From Halomonas urmiana (lineage in GTDB: Bacteria > Pseudomonadota > Gammaproteobacteria > Pseudomonadales > Halomonadaceae), in the NCBI RefSeq assembly GCF_005780185.1, contig NZ_VBUI01000020.1:31104-95103 (forward strand): DNA of 64,000 nt, in the 5' to 3' direction. The notes under the pieces are model-generated. The model was not told the origin of the DNA and made no database searches. It saw only the letters and a list, made by a program, of their open reading frames with translations. Position 1 is the first letter of the stretch; the number at the start of each line of letters is the position of its first letter. Positions 57,026 to 64,000 of the stretch are shown piece by piece. The translations under genes were made by a program, and so were the position numbers.

Positions 57026-57994
57026 ATGACACGACCCGCACTGATCGGTGATATCGGCGGTACCAACGCGCGCTTCGCCCTGGTGACGCCGGACACCTTC
57101 GCGCCCCATGACATCCAGAGCCTGCCCTGCGAGGATTATCCCGGCCTGGTGGAGGCGGTACGCGACTACCTGGCACGGGTCGGCCTGACCGGGGACGACG
57201 CCCCGCGGGAGGCCTGCCTGGCCTTCGCCTGCCCGATCCGCGGCGACCGGGTGACCATGACCAACAATCACTGGGCGTTCTCGCGCCAGGCGGTCCAGGA
57301 GTCGCTGGGGCTCAGCCTCTTCAAGGCGATCAACGACTTCACCGCCCAGGCGCTGGGCGTTCCCCACGTGGCGGCCGACGACCTAGTGGACGTACAGCGC
57401 GGCGAGCCGATCCCCCATGCGGCCCGGCTGGTGATCGGTCCCGGCACCGGGCTGGGCGTGGCCGGGCTCTTCCCCGGCCGCCAGGCCTGGATTCCGCTGC
57501 CCACCGAGGGCGGCCACGTGACCTTCGCACCCACCGACGAGCGGGAGCAGAACCTGCTGCGGCACTTCCGCAACCGCTATGGTCGCGTCTCGGTGGAGCG
57601 CATCCTGAGCGGCCAGGGCCTGCTCGACCTCTATCTGGCCCACTGCTCCCTCAAGGGCGCCCCGCCCCGGCTGAAGAGCCCGGCCGAGGTCACCGAGGCG
57701 GCCGCGGGCGGCGACCCGGTGGCCCGTGATACCCTGCTGCGGTTCCTGAAGATCCTCGGCGATGTCTGCGGCGATGCCGCCCTGACCATGGGAGCCCGTG
57801 GCGGCGTCGCCTTGTGCGGCGGCATCCTGCCCCGGCTGCTCCAGTGGCTTCCCGAGAGCCGCTTCCTCGAGGCCTTCACCGCCAAGGGGCGCATGGGCGC
57901 CTACACCGGGGCCATCCCGGTGCAGGTCGTCACCGCGCCCTGGACGGGCCTGCTGGGCGCCGCCGAGGCCCTGCACAATCCAGAGGTCGAATGA
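57026..57994 (+). CDS. glk: Glucokinase
   Basis: Glk phosphorylates glucose with ATP. The 322-residue protein has the phosphate-1 motif IGDIGGTNARFAL, the Glk block ACPIRGDRVTMTNNHWAFS, INDFTAQALGVPH, GPGTGLGVAGL and PTEGGHVTFAPTDE with ERILSGQGL, all of the E. coli-type Glk family. ATG 57026 is 109 bp after edd; AAGGGATG lies upstream. Adjacent mutarotase and fructokinase genes support hexose uptake for the Entner-Doudoroff route. Confidence 0.96.
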   Translation: MTRPALIGDIGGTNARFALVTPDTFAPHDIQSLPCEDYPGLVEAVRDYLARVGLTGDDAPREACLAFACPIRGDRVTMTNNHWAFSRQAVQESLGLSLFKAINDFTAQALGVPHVAADDLVDVQRGEPIPHAARLVIGPGTGLGVAGLFPGRQAWIPLPTEGGHVTFAPTDEREQNLLRHFRNRYGRVSVERILSGQGLLDLYLAHCSLKGAPPRLKSPAEVTEAAAGGDPVARDTLLRFLKILGDVCGDAALTMGARGGVALCGGILPRLLQWLPESRFLEAFTAKGRMGAYTGAIPVQVVTAPWTGLLGAAEALHNPEVE

Positions 57995-58010
57995 CCCCCG
58001 AGGAGATCGA

Positions 58011-58895
58011 ATGATTCCCGAATCGCTTACCGCGCTGGTCGAGGAGACCCGCGGCCAACGCCACGCCCGATGGGCCGGCCGTGAGGTCTGGCTGGCCAAC
58101 GAGGCCTGGGGACAGCTCGCGGTGTCGCTGCAGGGCGCACAAGTCCTTCATTACCGCCCAGCCGGTGATGATAGTCAGGGCTGGCTGTGGGTCACCCCCA
58201 CGCCCCAGGCCCTGCCCGGCGCGATCCGCGGCGGCATCCCGCTCTGCTGGCCCTGGTTCGCCGACGAGAACACCGCCGACGAGTCACCGGATCGCTCCGG
58301 CCCGATGCACGGCCCGGCGCGCAAGGCCGACTGGCGGCTGGATGCCGTGGACGAGCACGAGGAAGGGGTAGAGCTGCACCTCTCGCCCGAGGAGCGTCTG
58401 CACGGCCAGCTAACCCCCCGCGCGGTGATCCAGGCCAACGCCCGGCGCCTGCACGTGGAGCTGATCACCGAGCACGTCGGCGAGACGCCGGTGAAGATCA
58501 GCGGCGCCCTGCACAGCTACCTGGCGGTACACGACGCCCAGGCCTGCCGCCTCGAGGGGCTGGCCGGCGCCCGCTATCTGGACAAGCTCGCCGACTTCAC
58601 CGAGCGCGAGCAGCTGGGCGAGCTGGGAGTGCGCGGCGGCCTGGACCGCATCTATCACAGCAACGCCGAGCTGACGCTGGACGATGGCACGCGCCGGCTG
58701 CGCATCGCCCGCCAGGGCAGCGACTCGGCGGTGGTCTGGCACCCCGGCGAGGCGCTACCGGCGGATACGCCCGCCGCGGCAGGCCGCCGCTTCCTGTGCG
58801 TGGAGGCCGCCAATACCCGGCTCGACCCGGTGTGGCTGGTGCCCGGCGCCCAGCACCTGCTCGGCACCACCCTGTCCCGGGCGGACGACGCCTGA
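58011..58895 (+). CDS. D-hexose-6-phosphate mutarotase
   Basis: An aldose-1-epimerase-fold enzyme (YeaD-like) that interconverts alpha and beta glucose 6-phosphate. The 294-residue protein has GGIPLCWPWFA, GPMHGPARKADWRL (conserved His), LHSYLAVHDA, DKLADFTERE and SDSAVVWHPG. It is 16 bp after glk and translated from ATG 58011 with GAGGAG upstream; an overlapping frame also exists but lacks the fold motifs. Location between glucokinase and fructokinase fits its role in feeding G6P dehydrogenase. Confidence 0.92.
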   Translation: MIPESLTALVEETRGQRHARWAGREVWLANEAWGQLAVSLQGAQVLHYRPAGDDSQGWLWVTPTPQALPGAIRGGIPLCWPWFADENTADESPDRSGPMHGPARKADWRLDAVDEHEEGVELHLSPEERLHGQLTPRAVIQANARRLHVELITEHVGETPVKISGALHSYLAVHDAQACRLEGLAGARYLDKLADFTEREQLGELGVRGGLDRIYHSNAELTLDDGTRRLRIARQGSDSAVVWHPGEALPADTPAAAGRRFLCVEAANTRLDPVWLVPGAQHLLGTTLSRADDA

Positions 58896-58928
58896 GCGCC
58901 GCCCCACCCATCATGAGGACCCTCGACC

Positions 58929-59885
58929 ATGCTGCCTGTCATCGCCTTCGGTGAAGCCCTCGTCGACATGCTCTCCAGCCGCCTGGGGAACGCCGCCGAC
59001 GACGCCCCAGAGACTTTTACGCCTTATGCCGGCGGAGCCCCGGCCAACGTCGCCGTGGCCTGCGCGCGGCTCGGGGTGCCCAGCCGCTTTCTCGGCATGC
59101 TCGGCGACGACCACTTCGGCGACTTCCTGGCCGCCGAACTCGCCGCCCAGGGCGTCGAGCTTTCCGGGGTGTGCCGCACCCGCGAGGCGCGTACGGCGCT
59201 GGCCTTCGTCTCCCGGGATGCGAGCGGCGAGCGTACCTTCGACTTCTACCGGCCGCCCGCCGCCGACCTGCTCTATCGCCTGGAACACCTGCCGCCCGGC
59301 GTCTTCGCCGATCCGGCCATCCTGCACCTGTGCAGCAACAGCCTGACCGACCCCGAGATCGCCGAGACCACCCTGGCCATGGCCGAGATGGCCGCCCGGG
59401 CCGGCCGCCTGGTCAGCGTCGACGCCAACCTGCGCCACAACCTCTGGCCCAACGGCCGCGCCGACGGCACCCTGGTCACCCGGCTGCTCGACACCGCCGA
59501 TCTGCTCAAGCTCTCCCGAGAGGAGGTCGACGACCTGCGCGGCGACCACCCGGAGGACGCCTGGCTGGCCGAGCGCCTGGCCGCCGGGGTCAAGCTGATC
59601 GTCATCACCGACGGCGGCGACGACGTGCGCGCCCTGGGTGCCGGGCTGTCGCTCTCGGTTACCCCGCCCGCGGTCAAACCGGTGGATACCACGGCCGGTG
59701 GCGATGCCTTCATCGGTGGACTGCTGGCCCGCCTGGCCGAGGACGGCGCCGAGGAGGGCTGGCACCACGACACCGCCCGCCTCGAGGAGGCGCTGGCCTT
59801 CGCCTGTCGTTGCGGTGCCCACGCCGTCACCCGCCCCGGCAGCTACGTTGCCCTACCGACCCAGGCCGACCTCTCGCCCGCCTGA
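58929..59885 (+). CDS. PfkB-family fructokinase
   Basis: A 318-residue ribokinase-fold kinase with the N-terminal motif FGEALVDML, GGAPANVAVACARLG, DANLRHNLWP, and the catalytic PfkB motif DTTAGGDAFIGGLLARLAE (catalytic Asp). Fructokinase is the best fit by length and context (last of the edd-glk-mutarotase run, 33 bp gap); ribokinase or KDG kinase are less likely. A palindromic terminator-like structure follows. Confidence 0.9.
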   Translation: MLPVIAFGEALVDMLSSRLGNAADDAPETFTPYAGGAPANVAVACARLGVPSRFLGMLGDDHFGDFLAAELAAQGVELSGVCRTREARTALAFVSRDASGERTFDFYRPPAADLLYRLEHLPPGVFADPAILHLCSNSLTDPEIAETTLAMAEMAARAGRLVSVDANLRHNLWPNGRADGTLVTRLLDTADLLKLSREEVDDLRGDHPEDAWLAERLAAGVKLIVITDGGDDVRALGAGLSLSVTPPAVKPVDTTAGGDAFIGGLLARLAEDGAEEGWHHDTARLEEALAFACRCGAHAVTRPGSYVALPTQADLSPA

Positions 59886-59928
59886 GCGGCGCCCCGGCAC
59901 GACGCACGCGTCCAGAACAGAGAGCGAA

Positions 59929-59973
59929 CATGACAAAGGGCACGACGAGTGCCGTGCCCTTACCTTTGTCATG
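59929..59973. terminator. Long palindromic terminator between fructokinase and the transketolase remnant
   Basis: CATGACAAAGGGCACG (59929-59944) pairs with CGTGCCCTT-ACC-TTTGTCATG (59953-59973) with a 3-nt bulge and 8-nt loop. Both strands give AAGGGCACG/CGTGCCCTT stems with T-rich sides, consistent with a bidirectional terminator for the convergent transcripts. Confidence 0.8.
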
Positions 59974-59983
59974 ACGGCGCGAA

Positions 59984-60151
59984 TCAGGCCTCGGCGTCGT
60001 CCAGCAGCTGCTCGGCCTCGGCCACCAGGTTCTCCACGGTGAAGCCGAAGTGCTTGAACAGGTCGCCGGCCGGGGCGGATTCGCCGTAGGTGGCCATGCC
60101 CATAGGCGCGCCGGGATGGCCGGAATCGGCCAGTTCAAAACGTGACGGCAT
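59984..60151 (-). pseudogene. tkt: Transketolase remnant: N- and C-termini joined in frame (55 codons)
   Basis: From ATG 60149-60151 (GGGAG SD) the 55-codon frame reads MPSRFELA, then DSGHPGAPMGMA (conserved near residue 30 of transketolase), then directly TYGESAPAGDLFKHFGFTVENLV, the extreme C-terminus (compare FGESAPA...LFEYFGFT). About 15 codons near the start and about 600 codons of the TPP, pyrimidine and most of the C-terminal domain are missing. Both deletions keep the frame, so a mini-protein could still be made, but it cannot be a transketolase. It directly precedes tal by position. Confidence 0.82.
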
Positions 60152-60198
60152 GGGGACTCCCATTCGTTGGATGATGGTTGGCTCAGGCGGAGACGAGG

Positions 60199-61158
60199 TC
60201 AGAGAGTCGCCAAACGGTTGGCGATCCGCTCCTCGAGACGTTCCTGATCCTCGGCGAAGCGGCGGATGCCTTCGGCCAGCTTGTCGTTGGCCATGGCGTC
60301 CTGGTTGTGACCCCAACGGAAGGCGGGCTCGGTGAGCGGGACCGGCCGGGGACCGCCACTGCGCTCCATAAGCACCTTGGGTATAACATCGCCCTGTGTG
60401 TTGGCCAGTTCCTCGAGCAGCGCCGGCGAGATGGTCAGCCGCGGGCAGCCGGCCAGCGCCAGCACCTGGCCGGTGGTGCGGAAGCTGGCGCCCATCACCA
60501 CGGTGTCGTAGCCGCCCTGGTTGACCCGCTGACAGACGCCACGCACGAACTGCACGCCGGGGTCGGTATCGGGGGTGAAGTCCTGACCGGTGGCCTGCTT
60601 GTACCAGTCGGTCACCCGCCCGACGAAGGGCGAGACCAGGAACACCCCGGCATCGAAGCAGGCCTGGGCCTGAGCATCGCTGAACAGCAGGGTCAGATTG
60701 CAGTGGATGCCTTCCTGCTCCAGTCGCTCGGCGGCGCGGATGCCCTCCCAGGTCGCGGCCAGCTTGATCAGCACCCGATCCTTGCTCACGCCGCGCTGCT
60801 CGTAGAGTGCGATCAGCTCGTGGGCCTTGCGGATGCTGACCTGGGTATCGAAGGAGAGCTTAGCGGCGACCTCGGTGGAGATCCGCCCGGGGATGACCTT
60901 GGCGATCTCACTGCCCTTGGCCACGGCGAGACGGTCCACGGCGTGCTCGACCTGGGCCTGACGATCGCCGGTTTCGGCCTTGACCGCGGCCAGCTCCTCG
61001 TCGATCAGCGCCTGGTAGCCCGGCATGTCGAAGGCCTTGAGCAGCAGCGAGGGGTTGGTGGTGGCGTCCTGTGGCCGGTAGCGCTGGATGGCCTCCAGGT
61101 CGCCGGTGTCGGCGACCACCAGAGAGAGCTGCTTGAGGGCGTCGAGTTGGGTCGTCAT
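60199..61158 (-). CDS. tal: Transaldolase
   Basis: Transaldolase moves dihydroxyacetone units in the pentose phosphate pathway. The 319-residue protein is of the TalB type: ADTGDLEAIQRYRPQDATTNPSLLL, the Schiff-base lysine in VLIKLAATWEGI, CNLTLLFSDAQAQAC, SPFVGRVTDWYK, VMGASFRTTGQV. ATG 61156-61158 follows GAGAGGAA; an ATG 10 codons earlier is less likely. It is intact but flanked by remnants of transketolase, xylulokinase and mannitol dehydrogenase. Confidence 0.96.
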   Translation of the reverse strand: MTTQLDALKQLSLVVADTGDLEAIQRYRPQDATTNPSLLLKAFDMPGYQALIDEELAAVKAETGDRQAQVEHAVDRLAVAKGSEIAKVIPGRISTEVAAKLSFDTQVSIRKAHELIALYEQRGVSKDRVLIKLAATWEGIRAAERLEQEGIHCNLTLLFSDAQAQACFDAGVFLVSPFVGRVTDWYKQATGQDFTPDTDPGVQFVRGVCQRVNQGGYDTVVMGASFRTTGQVLALAGCPRLTISPALLEELANTQGDVIPKVLMERSGGPRPVPLTEPAFRWGHNQDAMANDKLAEGIRRFAEDQERLEERIANRLATL

Positions 61159-61200
61159 GGGCAGTTCCTCTCTTGTTGTGCGATGCATTATACGATGGGG

Positions 61201-61545
61201 TCAGGTAATGAAATAACGCTCGGCCAGGCGACGGCAATAGCGGGCATAGACCTCCCGATAGGCGTCGATGCTCTCGGGTCAGGCACGGCCCGCGACGAGT
61301 TATCGAGATGCACCAGACGCTCGCAGAGGCTGGCCAGCTCGGCGCCCTGATGACACCAGGCGGCCTGCAGGGCGGCGCCCAGGGCCACAGTATCGGTGAT
61401 TTCGGGACAGATCACTGGGGTGCCGGTGATGTCGGCGACCATCTGCTGCCACACCGGGCTGCGCGAGCCACCCCCGATCAGCCGGATCTCACTCAGCCCC
61501 TCGGCCAGCCCCAGCTTGCGGACCAGCTCGGGGGCACCGTGCCGG
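61201..61545 (-). pseudogene. xylB: Xylulokinase C-terminal fragment (frameshifted, 5'-truncated)
   Basis: Minus-strand sequence encodes LVRKLGLAEGLSEIRLIGGGS, SPVWQQMVADITGTPVICPE and DTVALGAALQAAWCHQG, the FGGY C-terminal hallmark of xylulokinase. Near 61278 (AVPDP) a single-base frameshift moves the rest (IDAYREVYARYCRRLAERYF) to another frame, ending at TGA 61201-61203. The N-terminal ~370 codons are absent, and the 5' edge joins a mannitol dehydrogenase fragment near 61545. Non-functional. Confidence 0.8.
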
Positions 61546-62377
61546 CCGGCTCGTGGGACTCGATGAGGGTGCGGCGATAGGCGTCCAGGTCGACACCTGG
61601 CAGCGCCGCCAGGGTAGGGATCGCCTCGTGGGTCATGTAGCCGAGCAGGAATTCGACGATCAGCGGGTCGGCGCTGGCCTCATGCGCATAGCGATAGCCA
61701 GCCAGGTAGCCGAAGTAGGCCAGCGCCTGATGGCCGGCGTTGAGCAGGCGGAGCTTCATCAGCTCATAAGGCTCGACGTCCTCGACCAGCTGCACACCGA
61801 GATTGTCGAAGGCCGGACGCCCGGCGACGAAATGATCTTCCAGCACCTACTGGGTGAAGGGCTCGCAGACCACCGGCCAGGCATCCTCGACGCCGAAGCG
61901 ACTGCCGAGCTCGTTGATGTCCGCGGGCGTGGTCACCGGCGTGATGCGATCGACCATCGAATTGAGGAACGGCACCTCGGCCTCGACCCAGGCGCCGAGC
62001 TCGGCATCCCGGGCATGGGCGAAGGCGGTGAACATCTTGCGTGCGACATCGCCTTTGCCCTGGATGTTGGGCGCGACACCCCGCTCGCGACGGCGCCGGA
62101 GAGCCTCGATGACCAGACCGAAGGAGGTCTTCGGGGTGGCCGACGGCGTCAGGTCATGCTGGACGTCGAGATTGTCGAGGTCGAACTCGCCGCTGACCGG
62201 GTGGAAGTTGTAGCCGCCCTCGATGACGATCAGGGCGACGAGGCGGATCGCCGGACCGGCCATCTTCTCGATCACCGCGGCCGGGTCTTCCGGGGCGAAC
62301 AGGTAATCGATCATGCCCCCCACGACACGGGCCTCGCGGCGGCCGCCGGGGTGCTTCACCACCAGGGTGTGTAGAGG
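61546..62377 (-). pseudogene. mtlK: Mannitol 2-dehydrogenase remnant (5'-truncated, nonsense and internal deletion)
   Basis: The frame begins in the middle of a long-chain mannitol dehydrogenase (TLVVKHPGGRREARVVGG, IEGGYNFHPVSGEFDLDN). Near 62062-62080 an in-frame gap removes about eight codons including the usual PFTVMSCD. At 61847-61849 a TAG replaces the Trp of CEPFTQWVLEDHF, and at about 61556 (YRRTLIES) the gene breaks into the xylulokinase fragment. The first ~110 codons (Rossmann half) are also missing. At least four lesions make it non-functional. Confidence 0.85.
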
Positions 62378-62476
62378 TGTCCTAGACGGTCAGAACCTCC
62401 TGCACCAGGCGATTGCCCGGCATCACGCCGACGCAATGCCCCCTGCCGGTCGATCCAGCGGGCCGTTTCGTCCGGC

Positions 62477-63499
62477 TCAGGCGGCCTGGCGCCGGCCGTT
62501 GCTCACGGCCTGCATGGCCAGGGCGGTATCCAGCATGCGATTGGAGAAGCCCCACTCGTTGTCGTACCAGGCCATTACCTTCACCAGCCGACCGTTCACC
62601 CGCGTATGGTTGGCATCGAAGGTGGAAGAGTTGGCGTCATGATTGAAGTCGATGGAGACTAGCGGCTGAGCGTTCACCGAGAGCACCGGTGAACCCTCGG
62701 CCGCCCGAGCCACGATGGCGTTGATCTCTTCCCGGGTGGTGTCGCGGCTCGCGGTGAAGGTCAGGTCCACCAACGAGACGTTGATCAGCGGCACGCGCAC
62801 CGCCAGGCCATCGAAGCGGCCGGCGAGTTCCGGCAGTACCAGCCCTACCGCGGCGGCGGCGCCGGTCTTGGTAGGGATCATCGAATGGGTGGCACTACGG
62901 GCCCGGTAGGGGTCCTTGTGGTAGACGTCGGAGAGGTTCTGGTCGTTGGTGTAGGCATGCACCGTGGTCATCAGGCCGTTCTCGATACCGACGGTCGCGT
63001 GCAGCGCCTGTGCCAACGGCGCCAGGCAGTTGGTGGTGCAGGAGGCATTGGAGACCACCCGGTGCTCGTCCTTGAGCACGTCCTCGTTGACGCCATAGAC
63101 CACGGTGGCATCGGCATCGGGGCTCGGCGCGGAGACCAGCACCCGGCCGGCGCCGGCCTCGAGGTGCTTGGCGGCGTCCGCCCGCTTGGTGAACAACCCG
63201 GTGCACTCCATGACCAGATCCACCTCCAGGGCCTCCCAGGGCAGCCGCGCGGGGTCGCGCTCGGAGAGGATCTCGATGCGGTCACCGTCGACGGTGAGGC
63301 TGTGCTCGTCGTGGTCCACCTTGAAGGGGAAGTGGCCGTGGACGGTGTCGTGGCGCAGCAGATGGGCATTGAGCGCCGGATCACCGAGGTCGTTGATGGC
63401 GACGACCTGGATGCGGTCGCGGTAGCCACCTTCGTAGAGAGCACGAAATACGTTGCGACCGATGCGACCGAAACCGTTGATGGCGATCTTGAGCGTCAT
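62477..63499 (-). CDS. gap: Glyceraldehyde-3-phosphate dehydrogenase
   Basis: GAPDH oxidises glyceraldehyde 3-phosphate to 1,3-bisphosphoglycerate with NAD. The 340-residue protein has [23 protein letters not shown] (Asp typical of NAD preference), the active-site [29 protein letters not shown], and [15 protein letters not shown] 63497-63499 follows GAGAGG; longer upstream codons are not conserved. It lies head-to-head with pyk across a 394-bp region. Confidence 0.97.
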   Translation of the reverse strand: MTLKIAINGFGRIGRNVFRALYEGGYRDRIQVVAINDLGDPALNAHLLRHDTVHGHFPFKVDHDEHSLTVDGDRIEILSERDPARLPWEALEVDLVMECTGLFTKRADAAKHLEAGAGRVLVSAPSPDADATVVYGVNEDVLKDEHRVVSNASCTTNCLAPLAQALHATVGIENGLMTTVHAYTNDQNLSDVYHKDPYRARSATHSMIPTKTGAAAAVGLVLPELAGRFDGLAVRVPLINVSLVDLTFTASRDTTREEINAIVARAAEGSPVLSVNAQPLVSIDFNHDANSSTFDANHTRVNGRLVKVMAWYDNEWGFSNRMLDTALAMQAVSNGRRQAA

Positions 63500-63893
63500 G
63501 ATGTCTTCCTCTCGATCCAGACTTTGCCGTCTTGTGGGATGGGCTGAGCCGTGGAGCGATGAGGGCATCGCAGCGTTCCGATCTGCCTGCCGGGCAGATC
63601 GACGGCTCATCTGCCCACAATGTGACGCACGACGGCTCAGGAGACAAGGAGTTTTTCGTAACTTTACAACATTAACGCCAATATTGTGGCTTGCCAGATA
63701 TCCCTATCCACCTATCAATAAACGATTTTACCCAGCACGCATCCCCTTTTTGCGGTGATATTAGACCTTCGTCTTATCCCGAGAGTTTAGTAATATCACC
63801 ACCGATGCAGTATCTTGTCAGGCAGTCTCGCGACCGGCCCATCTTCTTATTAGGCCGCCCGCGCGAGCCCGCACCCCTAAAGGAGAGCCCGGT
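63500..63893. promoter_or_regulatory. 394-bp divergent gap-pyk regulatory region with a perfect 10-bp-arm inverted repeat
   Basis: No gene is supported. GGTGATATTA (63754-63763) and TAATATCACC (63791-63800) are perfect inverted arms separated by 27 nt. A second, imperfect inverted pair, ACAACATT-N6-AATATTGT, lies near 63667-63688. The AT-rich core (63640-63800) should hold both promoters; AAAGGAGAG precedes pyk. These are candidate sites for a regulator coordinating central carbon genes. Confidence 0.65.
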
Positions 63894-64000
63894 ATGACGC
63901 ACCGCCCCATCCCCGTCCGTCGCACCAAGATCGTCGCCACCCTGGGTCCCGCCAGCGACCGGGAGGGCGTGCTGGAAGAGATGCTGTCCGCCGGCGTCGA
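63894..64000 (+). CDS. pyk: Pyruvate kinase (partial, 5' end only)
   Basis: ATG 63894 follows AAAGGAGAG and opens MTHRPIPVRRTKIVATLGPASD, the N-terminal signature of pyruvate kinase (RRTKIVATLGPAS) with the following GVLEEMLSAGV. Only 35 codons are inside the window. The enzyme makes pyruvate and ATP from phosphoenolpyruvate, ending the lower-glycolytic route that gap begins. Confidence 0.93.
   Translation, partial: MTHRPIPVRRTKIVATLGPASDREGVLEEMLSAGV

Overview
The window is chromosomal DNA from a high-GC gammaproteobacterium, most likely a member of the Halomonadaceae (Halomonas-like). This rests on protein character, on classic gammaproteobacterial gene orders (nrdR-ribD-ribB-ribH-nusB-thiL; truD-surE-pcm-nlpD-rpoS; ispD-ispF; tesA/ybbA-ybbP) and on Entner-Doudoroff-centred sugar metabolism. 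The genus is inferred, not proven. No rRNA, tRNA, CRISPR array, prophage or intact insertion sequence was seen.

Layout. 1-4.95 kb: riboflavin/NusB/ThiL operon (minus strand), with a DHBP synthase fused to a degenerate GTP cyclohydrolase II domain and two tandem hairpin repeats where a riboflavin synthase gene might be expected. 5.0-6.6 kb: copper chaperone PCu(A)C and a DsbG-like protein. 6.7-17.7 kb: an almost entirely minus-strand inorganic-sulfur island. It holds a thiosulfate dehydrogenase pair (TsdB/TsdA) in one overlapping operon with an OmpR-type two-component system, a split YeeE/YedE transporter, a SulP permease, two DUF2892 proteins, a Blh-type phosphatase-like protein, two paralogous persulfide-dioxygenase-like proteins, a periplasmic DsrE-like protein and a periplasmic rhodanese. 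A PmrA/QseB-type box (CTTAAT-N5-CTTAAT) sits upstream of the regulator. 17.9-19.3 kb: a beta-CASP metallo-beta-lactamase.

19.4-27.6 kb: sugar-acid catabolism. It has a gluconokinase, then a GntR regulator, a TRAP transporter and dgoD-dgoA-dgoK in one minus-strand operon with a perfect operator palindrome. 27.7-38.2 kb: glyA, an exported protein of unknown function, a polyphosphate:AMP phosphotransferase, ybbP-ybbA/tesA, an EamA permease, a SelW-like protein and a wrecked MFS gene. 38.3-44.6 kb: a short LOV photoreceptor, ettA, a DUF2254 membrane protein, a lipid A acyltransferase and alr. 44.7-52.2 kb: rpoS, nlpD, a DUF368 lipid-carrier translocase, pcm, surE, truD, ispF, ispD and ftsB as a tight minus-strand run. 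52.3-54.9 kb: a GNAT-like protein and a coniferyl-aldehyde-type dehydrogenase. 55.0-64 kb: edd-glk-mutarotase-fructokinase, then a gene graveyard (transketolase, xylulokinase and mannitol dehydrogenase remnants around an intact tal), gap, and the start of pyk.

How it works together. Sugars and sugar acids enter through the TRAP system, gluconokinase, glucokinase and fructokinase, and feed 6-phosphogluconate or KDPGal into Entner-Doudoroff reactions and lower glycolysis. The sulfur island would oxidise thiosulfate to tetrathionate in the periplasm and handle persulfides with the two dioxygenase-like enzymes. A recurrent feature is genes reduced to their two ends by large internal deletions (mannosyl-3-phosphoglycerate phosphatase, MFS, transketolase, and an mtlK/xylB chimera). 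This suggests recent deletion-driven erosion of carbohydrate functions, or an assembly artefact that should be excluded.
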